Of a DNA stretch of 64,000 nucleotides, positions 25,144-34,122 are shown in pieces. A program made the position numbers and the translations under genes. The notes beneath the pieces were generated by a model, which did no database searches, was not told the origin of the DNA, and saw only the letters and a list, made by a program, of their open reading frames with translations. This stretch comes from Hugenholtzia roseola DSM 9546 (GTDB lineage Bacteria > Bacteroidota > Bacteroidia > Cytophagales > Bernardetiaceae): the NCBI RefSeq assembly GCF_000422585.1, contig NZ_KE383882.1, positions 17,669 to 81,668 of the forward strand. The letters run 5' to 3'. Position 1 is the stretch's first letter. The number at the start of each line of letters is the position of its first letter.

Positions 25144-26567
25144 TTTCTTTTTTTAATTTTAGAAGAATTTGAAGAATAAACTTTTTGATTTTCTATGCGT
25201 ACATTTTGCTCAGTTTGATAATCTTGTTTTATTTCATAAGTGTTTAATGGTTTAGGTTTAAAAAATTGTTCTTTTGTTTTTCTAAAATTGTATTCAGATA
25301 AAGCGTTATTAAGCAAATCTACTGGATAGATAGGGTCATCTCCTAAACTAATTTTCTCTTTGTTTTTAAATAGAAAAAAATCCGTAGTTCCTGTATTACC
25401 AAGCTTATATCCAAGATTGGGTAGAGCCTGAGAAACTTGACAGGCTTCAACTTTGTTTGTTGTCCTTCTGGCTGCAATAACAGGTATTTTTAATAAGTTC
25501 GCCATAGACTCTGCTATTGAAGATTGATAGAATGTATTTTCAGTTCCTGCGTTACAGCCTGAAATAAAACATAAAGATTCTTTTGTAAATGGTAATTCTT
25601 GATTAAAGGCTTTGTTTACAATATTTACAAGCTTTAACCTACCTCCATTATTATCGTTACCGTCTATACCAAAAAGTCTATCGGTACTACCATGTGAGTT
25701 TATCATGACAAAAACAACATCTTCTTTGCAATTTTCTAAGTAACTCAGTATTATTTCTTCTACACTATTGCTATTCATATCTATTGGTATATGTTGTACA
25801 ACATCTGGAAATTGACGCTCCATCTCAGTACCCATGTAGTGAGTATCCTTCCCAATGGTAAATACAAATGCTTTCTCTAAACCATCTAAATCAATGCTTC
25901 TGATAACATCATTTTCTGCAAAACAATAAGTAGAGTTCCATGGATATTCAGATGCCAGCGGGTCTACCCTATCAAACCTTTTATAAACGGTCTGATAATC
26001 TCTAAAACCGTAGTCTTGCCAGCCTGTGGTGGGGTCGGTTTCTTTGCCGTTGAAGGTGTGGCGGGGGGCGGAGGTGGTGTTTCTGCCTTGCATGATGGCA
26101 CCGTAGGCGAGGTAGTCTTGTGCAGAAATTACCCTATTTTGATAACTATTTGTAGCGGCATTGCCCTCTTTATTATCTGAAATAGACACCAAGACATTGC
26201 CTAAGTGATTGACTAAATCGTATTGTTTTTTACCTAAAACACGATTTTTCTTCTTGTTTTCCTTGCCTTTGAGCGCACCCAAACGAGCCGAACCATAGAT
26301 ATTTAACTCCTCTAATTCATTATTTTTGTAAATCGCTAATACATTACCCGTCGCATCACGCAAGTAGTGCGTCCGCTCTATTTGCACAAAGGGATTGCCT
26401 TCGCTATCTAAAGCGTTGATTTTGACCTTACTATAAATGCGTTTGTTCATGGCATCATATTGATAAGTAACCTCGTCGCCGTTGTCTTTGACGACCCGTT
26501 GGCGTTTGTGGTAGGCAGTCCAAGTAATGTTTTGTACGCATATTAAGTTTTTTTTGTTATATTTCAA
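25140..26567 (-). CDS. Orphan RHS core/tail with caspase-like (clan CD) C-terminal domain
   Basis: 475 residues. After about 13 unrelated residues, it matches the RHS-associated core of the long gene at 27087 from NITWTAYHK onward: HYLRDATGNVLAIY, NIYGSARLG, YDLVNHLGNVLVSI, GWQDYGFRDY, RVDPLASEYPW, IDLDGLE. The variable tail (from about 250) has FVMINSHGS (candidate catalytic His) and LCFISGCNAGT (candidate catalytic Cys), the order and spacing of CHAT/caspase-type peptidases. The C-terminal ~90 residues are polar. It lacks the RHS N-terminal shell, so it is an orphan cassette that could be expressed only after recombining with a full RHS gene. It overlaps the downstream immunity candidate by four bases. 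Confidence 0.8.
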   Translation of the reverse strand: MKYNKKNLICVQNITWTAYHKRQRVVKDNGDEVTYQYDAMNKRIYSKVKINALDSEGNPFVQIERTHYLRDATGNVLAIYKNNELEELNIYGSARLGALKGKENKKKNRVLGKKQYDLVNHLGNVLVSISDNKEGNAATNSYQNRVISAQDYLAYGAIMQGRNTTSAPRHTFNGKETDPTTGWQDYGFRDYQTVYKRFDRVDPLASEYPWNSTYCFAENDVIRSIDLDGLEKAFVFTIGKDTHYMGTEMERQFPDVVQHIPIDMNSNSVEEIILSYLENCKEDVVFVMINSHGSTDRLFGIDGNDNNGGRLKLVNIVNKAFNQELPFTKESLCFISGCNAGTENTFYQSSIAESMANLLKIPVIAARRTTNKVEACQVSQALPNLGYKLGNTGTTDFFLFKNKEKISLGDDPIYPVDLLNNALSEYNFRKTKEQFFKPKPLNTYEIKQDYQTEQNVRIENQKVYSSNSSKIKKRK

Positions 26568-27084
26568 TATTTTTATTTTGCAGTAAAATTTTATATTTTT
26601 TATTTTTTTTATTTGTCCAAATATCTCTTATTTTTATACTATGTTCATTATAATGTACTAATTTATTTGAACTATTTTCTAACAAATAAATAAAATTTTC
26701 TTTTTTCATTTTATTAATATTATAAATTTCTTCATAGGCATCATACTTTTTCATAAATTCTATATTTTTTTGTATTTTTTCAATATTCATTAGTTTTATT
26801 TCTATAAAAGGAGTGTATTCACTTATATCTTGAAACTCCATCCAATTGTAAGCTCTTTCTATTCTTATTAAATCCATAAGAAACTCCTCCTTTACCTCCA
26901 GTGAACCATTTATTGCAAAAAGAGGAGCAATTATATAATCAAATCCATGAAATACGCAGTACCCATCATCTCTTGTTTTGTGTTTTCCAAAAATAGTTAG
27001 CTCTAAGCAAAAGACAGAATTTGGAAGTGGATATTTAGTATGCACTTCTACAGATAATTTTTTAGGAAGTTTTATTTTTTTCAT
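26557..27084 (-). CDS. Hypothetical protein, putative immunity to the RHS toxin at 27087
   Basis: 175 residues, cytoplasmic (no signal peptide), Lys/Ile/Asn-rich and AT-rich. It starts two bases after the stop of the long RHS gene, as expected for an immunity gene. Motifs such as DDGYCVFHGFDYIIAPLFAI and FLMDLIRIERAYNW do not match a family I know. Its 3' end overlaps the start of the orphan RHS cassette by 11 bases, marking the recombination junction between cassettes. Confidence 0.65.
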   Translation of the reverse strand: MKKIKLPKKLSVEVHTKYPLPNSVFCLELTIFGKHKTRDDGYCVFHGFDYIIAPLFAINGSLEVKEEFLMDLIRIERAYNWMEFQDISEYTPFIEIKLMNIEKIQKNIEFMKKYDAYEEIYNINKMKKENFIYLLENSSNKLVHYNEHSIKIRDIWTNKKNKKYKILLQNKNIEI

Positions 27085-27086
27085 TG

Positions 27087-30000
27087 TTAATTAGGATTTA
27101 TAATGTCTACTTTTCTAACAGTATTGTTGAAATCGGGTATTGCTCCAACAGGGACACTCAAGGCATCTTGTCCATCTAGTTGTTGTAGCTGCACACTATT
27201 TCTCATTTTTTCAAACTCTGGTTTTGATATTTTTACTTCTAATAAGACTTGCGTATTATTTCCATGAACCGGTGTTTCTTTCATTCTTTTTATAGCATCC
27301 TCATAGTTCAAATCAAATTGCTTAGGAAATAAACTTGGATTAGGTGCAAATCCAGATATTTTTTTTATAGAACCAAGTTCTACTAAATCAACAGAGCGAT
27401 AAACAGTCATCAGTTCTTCTCCTTCTTTTACTTTATTTACAATATTTTGTGTTTTTACTGCTTGCAAAAGTTGTTTCCCGCCCTGCCCTGCCACCGTACC
27501 CTTCGACTGTGTTTTAGCAAAAAGAGTAGTAGGGCTTGACAAACCTTTTCCAGCTTTAAAACCAAACACAGACATAAGGTCAAAGCCATCATTGAGCGTG
27601 TTTTCAGCAAATTCGCTAAATGTAGAAGACTTTACTTGTACAAGCTGATATTTACCATTTTGTATTCTATACCTGAAAGGAAGTCCAAGCCCCATATTGA
27701 CTACATTCCTAGCAGAATACCAACTATCTTGAACCGTTGCACCGATTGCGAGAGTCAGTTCTAATAGCATATCATTTCTATCATTTTCATTAATGATATG
27801 CTCCTCCAACCCATCCAAATCAATCGCCTGAATAACTTTATTCCCTGCAAACTGATAAGGCGTATACCAGGGATACTCGTGTGTCAGCGGGTCAACACTC
27901 GTAAATCGTCGTGTGAGCTTGTCAAAGTGCCTGAAACCGTAGTCTTGCCAACCTAAAATATCGTCGTCTTCTTTGCCGTTGAACGAAAAACGGTACTTTT
28001 GAGCTTGCGGATTGTGGTAACTTTCAGAGGCTAATCCATACGCTAAATAGTGTGTTTCTGAAATTACATTTGTTTCATAACTTGCGCCTACTTTGCGTTT
28101 GTTGTCTGTAATGACGGCTAAAACGTTGCCTAAGTGGTTAGAAAGTTCGTAATTTTTTCTACCCAAAAGACGAACTTTTTTCGTTTGCTGTCCCAAAACA
28201 ACGCCCAAACGAGAAGAACCATAGAGATTATGCTCCTTCAAAATCGTTTCGCCTTCTACCCTAACAAGCTGACTATCAGCATTATCAGGGTCAGAAAGTT
28301 GAAAGGTATCGGTTTTTTCATACACCGCCAAGACGTTTCCGACGGCATCACGCACATAATACGTATGGCGCACATGCGAGTTAGGGTCTTCATAAGTCTG
28401 TTTAACTTTATTATTCAGACCGTCATAATGATAAACTACTTTTTTACCATTATTCTTAATCGCCTCACGTGGCTTGTTGTAACTTGTCCAAGAAATTTGG
28501 TTTAAATTTCTATGCAAGTCTTGAATTTGATTGCCTATCGCATCGTACTGATAATTCCCCGCACTTTGATTCGGCAAATCAAACCCAGCGAATATTTCGC
28601 CGTATTGGTCGGCAATATACGAAAGTTTGTTGGAATTTGCAAAATAATGGTAGGTAGCATTATCAACTTCTGTACCATTTGCATCATTTAGGGTGCAGTT
28701 TAGGATATTTCCGTTGCCATCGAAGGCGAAGGTTTCACGAAACTTTTGCGCCGCTCCCAGCGTCTGCGCCGACTTGATACGGTTGAGTTGGTCGTAGCGA
28801 TATTGGCGGGTTTGCAGCCCCAAAGTCCCTTTTAAGTCCGTCGTCATCGCCGCTATATTGCCATTATAGAGGCTGGTGTAGCCTGTGGTAGCGAAGGTTT
28901 GGGTGCTGTTAATTGCCTTGTAGTCGCCTTGGAAGTAGTCTAAGGAGAAGGCGAAAGCATCGGCGTTGACGTGCTTGTACTGCGTGTTGGCGACCGCATC
29001 TCTGCCTATGTCGTCACCTAAGGGGTTGTTCACGCCTTTGAGCCATCCCTGCAAGGTATAAAAATAATCCAATCCTTGCACCTTATATTCGCCAAGTTCT
29101 ACCCTTGCCAAACTACCATGCGCATAGTATCGGTATAGTGCCTCTTCGTTCCAGAGCCAGTTATCTACGGAAGTCTTGACGCTAATGAGCCTATTATCAG
29201 CATCATAGCGGTAGCGGTGGTAAAAAGCATCAGCTTTTCCGTCTTGGTATTTTACTTTATTAACCTTTCCTGCAATCAAATCATACTCGTAATCTACACG
29301 CTTTTGTGCCTCCACTTGCAGCGTCTGCACCTGCCAATTCGGGAAACTGCCCCTGACAATTTGCTCCTCCTCTTGCAGCTCTGGCACTTTCTGCCAAAGG
29401 GTCTTCACGTTCCCATGCACGTCATAAGAGTACGTGCTGCGGCTCGAAACGGTTTGTCCGTCCTCTTTCACCGATACCGACGACACTCTGCCCCTCAAAA
29501 ATGTTTGTGGTAACCCTTCGGTCTGTGCCGTTGGGTAGTCGTATAGGGTCTGTGTGAGTTCTGTTTTGTTCTGCGCGTTGGTAGGGAAAGCGGGATTTTC
29601 TACCGCCGTAAGCAACTGGTTTTGAGTTAGTTGTGTGTGTAGCACGCCGACTTCTACGATACGGCTCTGCTGGTCGTATCGAGTGAAGGCGTACTTGTCT
29701 TCGAGCTTTTGCTGTGCATTTTGCGAGAGCCGCAGTTGTCCGTTTTGGTCGTATAGGAAAGTGGTTTTTCCTGCGTCTGGTGTTTCTTGTTGTGTGGGCT
29801 GCCCTAAGGTGTTGTAAGCATAGCGGGTTTTGAGTAGGTGCTGTGGCTCTACGGGGTTTTGCGCATAGTTTTGTGCTTGTGCATCGGTTAGCGGCTGCAC
29901 GCCTGCGGGCGGTACGGTCTGCACCAAGGAACCCGCTTGGTCGTAGTAGTAGAGGGTATAGTGGTACTCGTCGGGTGTGTATCGTAGGGTAAAGGTTTCG

Positions 30001-30188
30001 GTTAGGTTTTGTAGGCAGTGCTGTGCATATAGTTTCTGCCATTCTGAGCGGAGTTGATTTTTTGTCTGCTCGGTTAAGATGGCAATAATGTCTGTTGTGG
30101 TTTGCTGCTGATATAGGGTTTGCTCTTCTTGCAGTAGGTCTTGGTCTAATGCGTTGTAGTTGTCCTGTGTTTGCGTAGCCCCCTGCAA
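27087..30188 (-). CDS. RHS/YD-repeat protein, 5'-truncated, with variable toxin-like tail
   Basis: 1033 residues from a TTG; the frame stays open to 30275 with no ATG before a stop, and the upstream residues (FFTLPPQNQIDLQG) continue the homology. YD-type repeats run through about 60-620 (YYYDQAGSLVQTVPPAGV, YAYNTLGQPTQQETPDAGKT, FAFDGNGNILNCTL). The RHS core lies at about 620-790 (YYVRDAVGNVLAVY, LSNHLGNVLAVI, GWQDYGFRHFD, SVDPLTHEYPWYTPYQFAGN, IDLDGLEE). The last ~240 residues are variable; MTVYRSVDLVELG and NTQVLLEVKI suggest an ADP-ribosyltransferase-like fold, with low certainty. Full RHS proteins of this phylum have a signal peptide and long N-terminus, which are missing. Confidence 0.8.
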   Translation of the reverse strand: MQGATQTQDNYNALDQDLLQEEQTLYQQQTTTDIIAILTEQTKNQLRSEWQKLYAQHCLQNLTETFTLRYTPDEYHYTLYYYDQAGSLVQTVPPAGVQPLTDAQAQNYAQNPVEPQHLLKTRYAYNTLGQPTQQETPDAGKTTFLYDQNGQLRLSQNAQQKLEDKYAFTRYDQQSRIVEVGVLHTQLTQNQLLTAVENPAFPTNAQNKTELTQTLYDYPTAQTEGLPQTFLRGRVSSVSVKEDGQTVSSRSTYSYDVHGNVKTLWQKVPELQEEEQIVRGSFPNWQVQTLQVEAQKRVDYEYDLIAGKVNKVKYQDGKADAFYHRYRYDADNRLISVKTSVDNWLWNEEALYRYYAHGSLARVELGEYKVQGLDYFYTLQGWLKGVNNPLGDDIGRDAVANTQYKHVNADAFAFSLDYFQGDYKAINSTQTFATTGYTSLYNGNIAAMTTDLKGTLGLQTRQYRYDQLNRIKSAQTLGAAQKFRETFAFDGNGNILNCTLNDANGTEVDNATYHYFANSNKLSYIADQYGEIFAGFDLPNQSAGNYQYDAIGNQIQDLHRNLNQISWTSYNKPREAIKNNGKKVVYHYDGLNNKVKQTYEDPNSHVRHTYYVRDAVGNVLAVYEKTDTFQLSDPDNADSQLVRVEGETILKEHNLYGSSRLGVVLGQQTKKVRLLGRKNYELSNHLGNVLAVITDNKRKVGASYETNVISETHYLAYGLASESYHNPQAQKYRFSFNGKEDDDILGWQDYGFRHFDKLTRRFTSVDPLTHEYPWYTPYQFAGNKVIQAIDLDGLEEHIINENDRNDMLLELTLAIGATVQDSWYSARNVVNMGLGLPFRYRIQNGKYQLVQVKSSTFSEFAENTLNDGFDLMSVFGFKAGKGLSSPTTLFAKTQSKGTVAGQGGKQLLQAVKTQNIVNKVKEGEELMTVYRSVDLVELGSIKKISGFAPNPSLFPKQFDLNYEDAIKRMKETPVHGNNTQVLLEVKISKPEFEKMRNSVQLQQLDGQDALSVPVGAIPDFNNTVRKVDIINPN

Positions 30189-30324
30189 ATCGATTTGATT
30201 CTGTGGAGGTAACGTGAAAAATCCTCTGTTGTAGAAAAATAGACTTTTTCTAATTTGAAGTTGTCTTTTTTTTGTTCAAAAATCACGTTGTAGGAAATCT
30301 TCTAAGCGGCTAATTTCGGTGGAA

Positions 30325-30353
30325 TTGATATAAAAAACGTTTTGTTATTTTTG
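30325..30353 (+). promoter_or_regulatory. Bacteroidota-type promoter before the DCC gene
   Basis: TTG at 30325 and TATTTTTG at 30346, separated by 18 bases, fit the TTG...TANNTTTG consensus of Bacteroidota sigma-A promoters. The gene start is 74 bases further downstream. Confidence 0.55.
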
Positions 30354-30426
30354 CATCAGCTTGGGCAAAACATTTTCCGCATAGGCACGTTTTGAAAGTA
30401 GAACTTAGGTCAATTTATTTTGTAAG

Positions 30427-30840
30427 ATGAGCGCGTTAAACCCTGCCGATACGATTGTTTTTTTTGATGGTGTTTGTAATCTCTGCAATGGAGCAGTCAA
30501 TTTTATTATAGACCGCAACCCCTCTGGTTCGTTGCGTTTTGCTTCGCTACAATCAGATTTAGGCAAACAACTACTTGATAGTCAAGGACTTGACACAAAA
30601 TCGTATAGCAGTCTGATTTTATATGAAAATGGGACGGTGTACCGCCGCTCTACGGCAGCTCTGCGTATTGCCTCACATCTTTCTGGAATTTGGTCTTGGG
30701 CGCGTGTCTTTTTAGCCGTTCCACCTTTTCTCCGCGATGGCGTATATGACCTAATTGCACGCAACCGTTACCGTTGGTTTGGCAAAACTGACGCTTGTCG
30801 CTTGCCCACTCCCGAACTTAGGGTTCGTTTTTTGGGGTAG
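30427..30840 (+). CDS. DCC family thiol-disulfide oxidoreductase-like protein (DUF393)
   Basis: 137 residues. The defining DxxCxxC motif is seen in VFFDGVCNLCNGAVNFIIDRN, followed by LRFASLQSDLGKQLL, a YRRSTAALRIASHL segment and the C-terminal DLIARNRYRWFGKTDACRLP typical of DUF393. The fold is predicted thioredoxin-like; the physiological partner is unknown. It has its own promoter-like element and stands alone between the RHS island and a convergent GT2 gene. Confidence 0.93.
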   Translation: MSALNPADTIVFFDGVCNLCNGAVNFIIDRNPSGSLRFASLQSDLGKQLLDSQGLDTKSYSSLILYENGTVYRRSTAALRIASHLSGIWSWARVFLAVPPFLRDGVYDLIARNRYRWFGKTDACRLPTPELRVRFLG

Positions 30841-30859
30841 TCTTTTGTTTTTAGCTTTC

Positions 30860-32017
30860 TTATCTTTTTATGATAAAAAGCTCTATTTTTTCTCTTGGTT
30901 TTACTTCTAAAAAATAATCTAAAATTCTACTTTCGTTTTCTACTAAAAAAAAGTAGAGAAAATCGCGCACTTTCAGAAAATCTATCATTTCGGTTTCAAA
31001 AGGAAGTGCCTCTGTAATGCGGTAGGAAATTTTATATTGTGAAGCCTTTTTATTAAAAAAATTGAGCATTTTTCCCACTTTAGAAGCCCCTTCCTGCCCT
31101 ATCCATTCAAATTTTTGTGCGACATGTAAGGCTTCACCGCTTTTGAGATTTTCAAACAAGTTAAAAAATTTGATGGTATCATAAGCAAAGGGTACTTCAA
31201 ACTTAAAGTTTTGATAAGATAAGCCTTCTATTTTCGATTGTGTTATGTTTTCTAATTTCCGCAACGGGCTTAGACTTTCCAGCTCATTTTTAGGCAAATA
31301 ATATCTTTCTGTTTTTTGTGTTGTTTTTAAAGTTCTCCTTTTCATAAAATCATACCAATTTTTGGGCATTATATCGAGCAAGGTATTCGAAAGATGCCAC
31401 TGATGCACGCCATAGACCTCATCTAAGGGCATTTTGAAAGGTTTGTAACCAACTTTTTGTATGCGTTGGTTCATTTCTGCATCTTCAATGCCCCAAACTT
31501 TAAAGTATTCGTCGTAATATGCCGCTTTTAGAAAGGCAACTTTGGGAGCAGCCATCAAACCTGTTTCTGTCAGGGTTTCGGAAGTGTGTCTAAAAGGTTG
31601 TGCTTTTGTAAAATTTAGTGTATCATAATCGCCAAACTCCTTTGGTGCGAAATAGCAATGATATAAAACTTGCGTTTGTTCGTCTATGTATTTTTTTATT
31701 TTTTCTAAAAAAAAGTCGGGATAGATTAAATCTACATCTACCATGACGATATATTTGCCCTGTGCCAAATCCAAACCCAAATTATTGGCATGCGAGCGAC
31801 ACCAAAGCCACCCGCGCGTAGGCGCGTAGGCGTAACGGATACGCAATTGCGTGGCAATAAAAGCAGCTAAGGGCTGCCGAAATTGCTCCTGACTGCCATA
31901 ATCTACAAAACAAATTTCATAACGGCTTGTCGTTTTCTGGTTCAGAAGCGAGCCTAAGCAGCGTTTGACCGCCTCTACTTCCCTATCGCGATAGGTAATG
32001 ACAAAGGAAAAATCCAT
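30860..32017 (-). CDS. Family 2 glycosyltransferase with galactosyltransferase-like C-terminus
   Basis: 385 residues. The N-terminal GT-A domain starts MDFSFVITYRDREVEAVKRCLGSLLNQ; CFVDYGSQE and GKYIVMVDVDLIYPDFF carry the nucleotide and metal-binding acidic residues. KVWGIEDAEMNQRIQKVGY (about 170-190) is the GT7-type WGxEDxE motif found in chondroitin- or galactosyl-type enzymes. The C-terminal ~170 residues are helical and of unknown role. It likely acts in surface glycan synthesis; donor and acceptor are not inferable. Confidence 0.9.
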   Translation of the reverse strand: MDFSFVITYRDREVEAVKRCLGSLLNQKTTSRYEICFVDYGSQEQFRQPLAAFIATQLRIRYAYAPTRGWLWCRSHANNLGLDLAQGKYIVMVDVDLIYPDFFLEKIKKYIDEQTQVLYHCYFAPKEFGDYDTLNFTKAQPFRHTSETLTETGLMAAPKVAFLKAAYYDEYFKVWGIEDAEMNQRIQKVGYKPFKMPLDEVYGVHQWHLSNTLLDIMPKNWYDFMKRRTLKTTQKTERYYLPKNELESLSPLRKLENITQSKIEGLSYQNFKFEVPFAYDTIKFFNLFENLKSGEALHVAQKFEWIGQEGASKVGKMLNFFNKKASQYKISYRITEALPFETEMIDFLKVRDFLYFFLVENESRILDYFLEVKPREKIELFIIKR

Positions 32018-32124
32018 TTTTGGGGTTCAAAATAATGAAAAATTGTTTTTATAGCAGCCCTTCAAAATTTTCTATGCTTTATTAAGAAAATTGAGCGACA
32101 GAATAAAGTAGGATAAGACCAAAA

Positions 32125-32562
32125 TCACTTTCCCGTACTTCCAAATCCGCCACTGCCGCGTTCGGTATTGGAAAGGCTTTCGGCTGCCTGCCACAACACA
32201 CGCTCATGAGAAGTTACGACCATTTGTGCAATCCGCATGCCATCTTCTACCATAAAAGTTTCTTGTGAGAGATTGACCAAAGGCACACAAATTTCACCGC
32301 GATAATCCGCATCTATCGTCCCGACAGCATTGATAAGGCTAATGCCATGTTTTATCGCCAAGCCACTACGGGGGCGAACCTGTGCCTCGTATCCTTCGGG
32401 CAGCTCGATAAATAAGCCCGTAGGAATAAGTTTGCGCTCGAAAGGAGCTAAGGCAATACTACCCAAGGGCAGATGCGCACACAAGTCCATGCCTGCCGAA
32501 AGAGGCGTTTGGTACTGTGGCAATGCCTTCGTAGAAGTGTTGATGATTTTGACCGTAAGCAT
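32125..32562 (-). CDS. dut: Deoxyuridine 5'-triphosphate nucleotidohydrolase (dUTPase)
   Basis: 145 residues from the ATG at 32562 ([19 protein letters not shown]). The frame extends 29 codons upstream with a Phe-rich, non-family segment, so that start is rejected. It hydrolyses dUTP to dUMP and PPi, keeping uracil out of DNA and supplying dTMP synthesis. All five motifs of the trimeric family are visible: [36 protein letters not shown] and the C-terminal [11 protein letters not shown] that closes over the active site. Confidence 0.97.
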   Translation of the reverse strand: MLTVKIINTSTKALPQYQTPLSAGMDLCAHLPLGSIALAPFERKLIPTGLFIELPEGYEAQVRPRSGLAIKHGISLINAVGTIDADYRGEICVPLVNLSQETFMVEDGMRIAQMVVTSHERVLWQAAESLSNTERGSGGFGSTGK

Positions 32563-32666
32563 ATTGAAAAAGGGAAAAAAAACAGACAAAGACAAACAAA
32601 GGTAAGAAAAAATAAAACCCCTCGAAAAAAAATGCCCCCACAAACCCAAATGTAACGCCTAAACCG

Positions 32667-32674
32667 TAACTTTG
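32667..32674 (+). promoter_or_regulatory. -7 element TAACTTTG before the RlmI-like gene
   Basis: It matches TANNTTTG exactly, 57 bases before the start codon at 32732. A clear -33 partner is not seen in the expected interval. Confidence 0.4.
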
Positions 32675-32731
32675 CACACTACTTGTCATCGATTTGGGGT
32701 AAAACAACACGCCCCATTTTACAACTTACTT

Positions 32732-33940
32732 ATGGATTATCCTATTCTTGTTTTAAAAGAAGGCAGAGAAAAATCTCTCCTCCAACGCCACCCTTGGGTA
32801 TTTTCGGGGGCAGTACAAAAGATGCCCAAAAAAGCCAACAACGGCGACATCATTCAAGTACAAGACCACAAAGGACGCGCCGTAGGATATGCCTTTTACG
32901 ACCCCAGCAGCCAAATCACAGCCCGCGTCTTTGCCTTTACACAAACAGCACACGACCCTCCCCTGCACATAGACGAGGCTTTTTGGGAAGCAAAAGTACA
33001 ACAGGCTTTTGATTTAAGACAACAACACCTCAACTTTGAAACTACAAATGCCTATCGCCTCCTCCATGCCGAAGGCGATTTCCTGCCCGGTATTATCGCT
33101 GATGCCTATGACAAGGTCTTGGTCGTGCAGCTACTCATCAAAGGGACAGAGCTTATTTTTCCTACCTTAGAGAAAATTTTTAGAAAGTTGGGCTTTTCCT
33201 ACATTTTTTTAAATGTAAAAGAAAATGTCAAGCACTTAGAGCAATTAGAACTTCCAAAGGGTTGGGTAGGCGATACGCCCAAATTGCCTATTATCGTGAA
33301 AGAAAACAACCTGCTTTTTGAAATAGACATAGAAAACGGACAAAAAACAGGCTTCTTTTTAGACCAAAGAGAAAATCGCGCCCTTTTAGGCACGTACAGT
33401 GCCAATAAAAGTGTCCTCAATTGTTTTAGCTATACAGGAGGTTTTAGCGTCTATGCCTTAGCCGCAGGTGCAAAAAAAGTGGATTCGGTAGATATTTCTA
33501 AAACCGCAACCGCCATCTGTGAGCAAGTAATCAAACTAAATTTTGAGCCTCAAGACGACAAACTGACGCGCCACAAAGCCATTGCAGCCGATTGTTTTGA
33601 CTACCTAAAAGCCCTGCCTGCCGAAAGTTATGATGTTATTATTTTAGACCCTCCTGCCTTTGCCAAATCGAAAAAAGCGGTACAAAGGGCAGCGCGTGGC
33701 TATGTAAGCCTCAATGAGTTGGGTTTTAAAAAGGTCAAAAAAGGCGGCATTGTCTTTACTTTCTCTTGTTCGGGTAGTGTAGATAGGGATTTGTTCCGCA
33801 AGATGGTCTTTTCCGCCGCCGCCGCTGCCAAAAGAGAAGTCCGCATTATTGCACAACTCACGCAGCCATTAGACCACCCCGTCAATATTTATCACCCAGA
33901 GGGCGAGTACCTCAAAGGATTAGTTTTGTATGTGGAATAA
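32732..33940 (+). CDS. SAM-dependent rRNA (cytosine-C5) methyltransferase, RlmI-like
   Basis: 402 residues from the ATG at 32732 (MDYPILVLKEGREKSLLQRHPWVFSGAV); an upstream ATG at 32672 adds 20 unconvincing residues. The N-terminal PUA-like domain (about 1-80) is followed by an EEHEE-type domain with RLLHAEGDFLPGIIADAYDKVLVVQ, and a Rossmann methyltransferase domain: QKTGFFLDQRENR, VLNCFSYTGGFSVYALAAGAKKVDSVDIS (SAM binding), IILDPPAFAKSK (catalytic region) and FTFSCSGSVDR (catalytic Cys). RlmI methylates C1962 of 23S rRNA; that substrate is inferred. It overlaps nothing but is followed within 160 bases by the TonB receptor. Confidence 0.93.
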   Translation: MDYPILVLKEGREKSLLQRHPWVFSGAVQKMPKKANNGDIIQVQDHKGRAVGYAFYDPSSQITARVFAFTQTAHDPPLHIDEAFWEAKVQQAFDLRQQHLNFETTNAYRLLHAEGDFLPGIIADAYDKVLVVQLLIKGTELIFPTLEKIFRKLGFSYIFLNVKENVKHLEQLELPKGWVGDTPKLPIIVKENNLLFEIDIENGQKTGFFLDQRENRALLGTYSANKSVLNCFSYTGGFSVYALAAGAKKVDSVDISKTATAICEQVIKLNFEPQDDKLTRHKAIAADCFDYLKALPAESYDVIILDPPAFAKSKKAVQRAARGYVSLNELGFKKVKKGGIVFTFSCSGSVDRDLFRKMVFSAAAAAKREVRIIAQLTQPLDHPVNIYHPEGEYLKGLVLYVE

Positions 33941-33993
33941 CAAAGTCTGTAAAGTCTTGCGGCAGGTAGTCAGCATATTGAATAGCGTTTCCG

Positions 33994-34122
33994 AACCCCC
34001 ACCCTTCCCTCCCCCCAAGGGGGAGAGTTTGAAAATAAAATCTCTTTTTTTGCATTTATGCGAAAAAAAAGATGCGAAATTAAAGCCCCTCCCTATGGGG
34101 GAGGGGTTTGGGGTGGGGTACA
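33994..34122. repeat. Inverted pair of G-rich elements
   Basis: A C-rich copy (33994-34027, reverse) and a G-rich copy (34083-34122, forward) face each other across an AT-rich spacer that contains TTTGCATTTATGCG and GATGCGAAAT. The right copy is of the same type as that at 37890-37926. The coding frame of the TonB receptor passes through the right copy. Confidence 0.75.
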
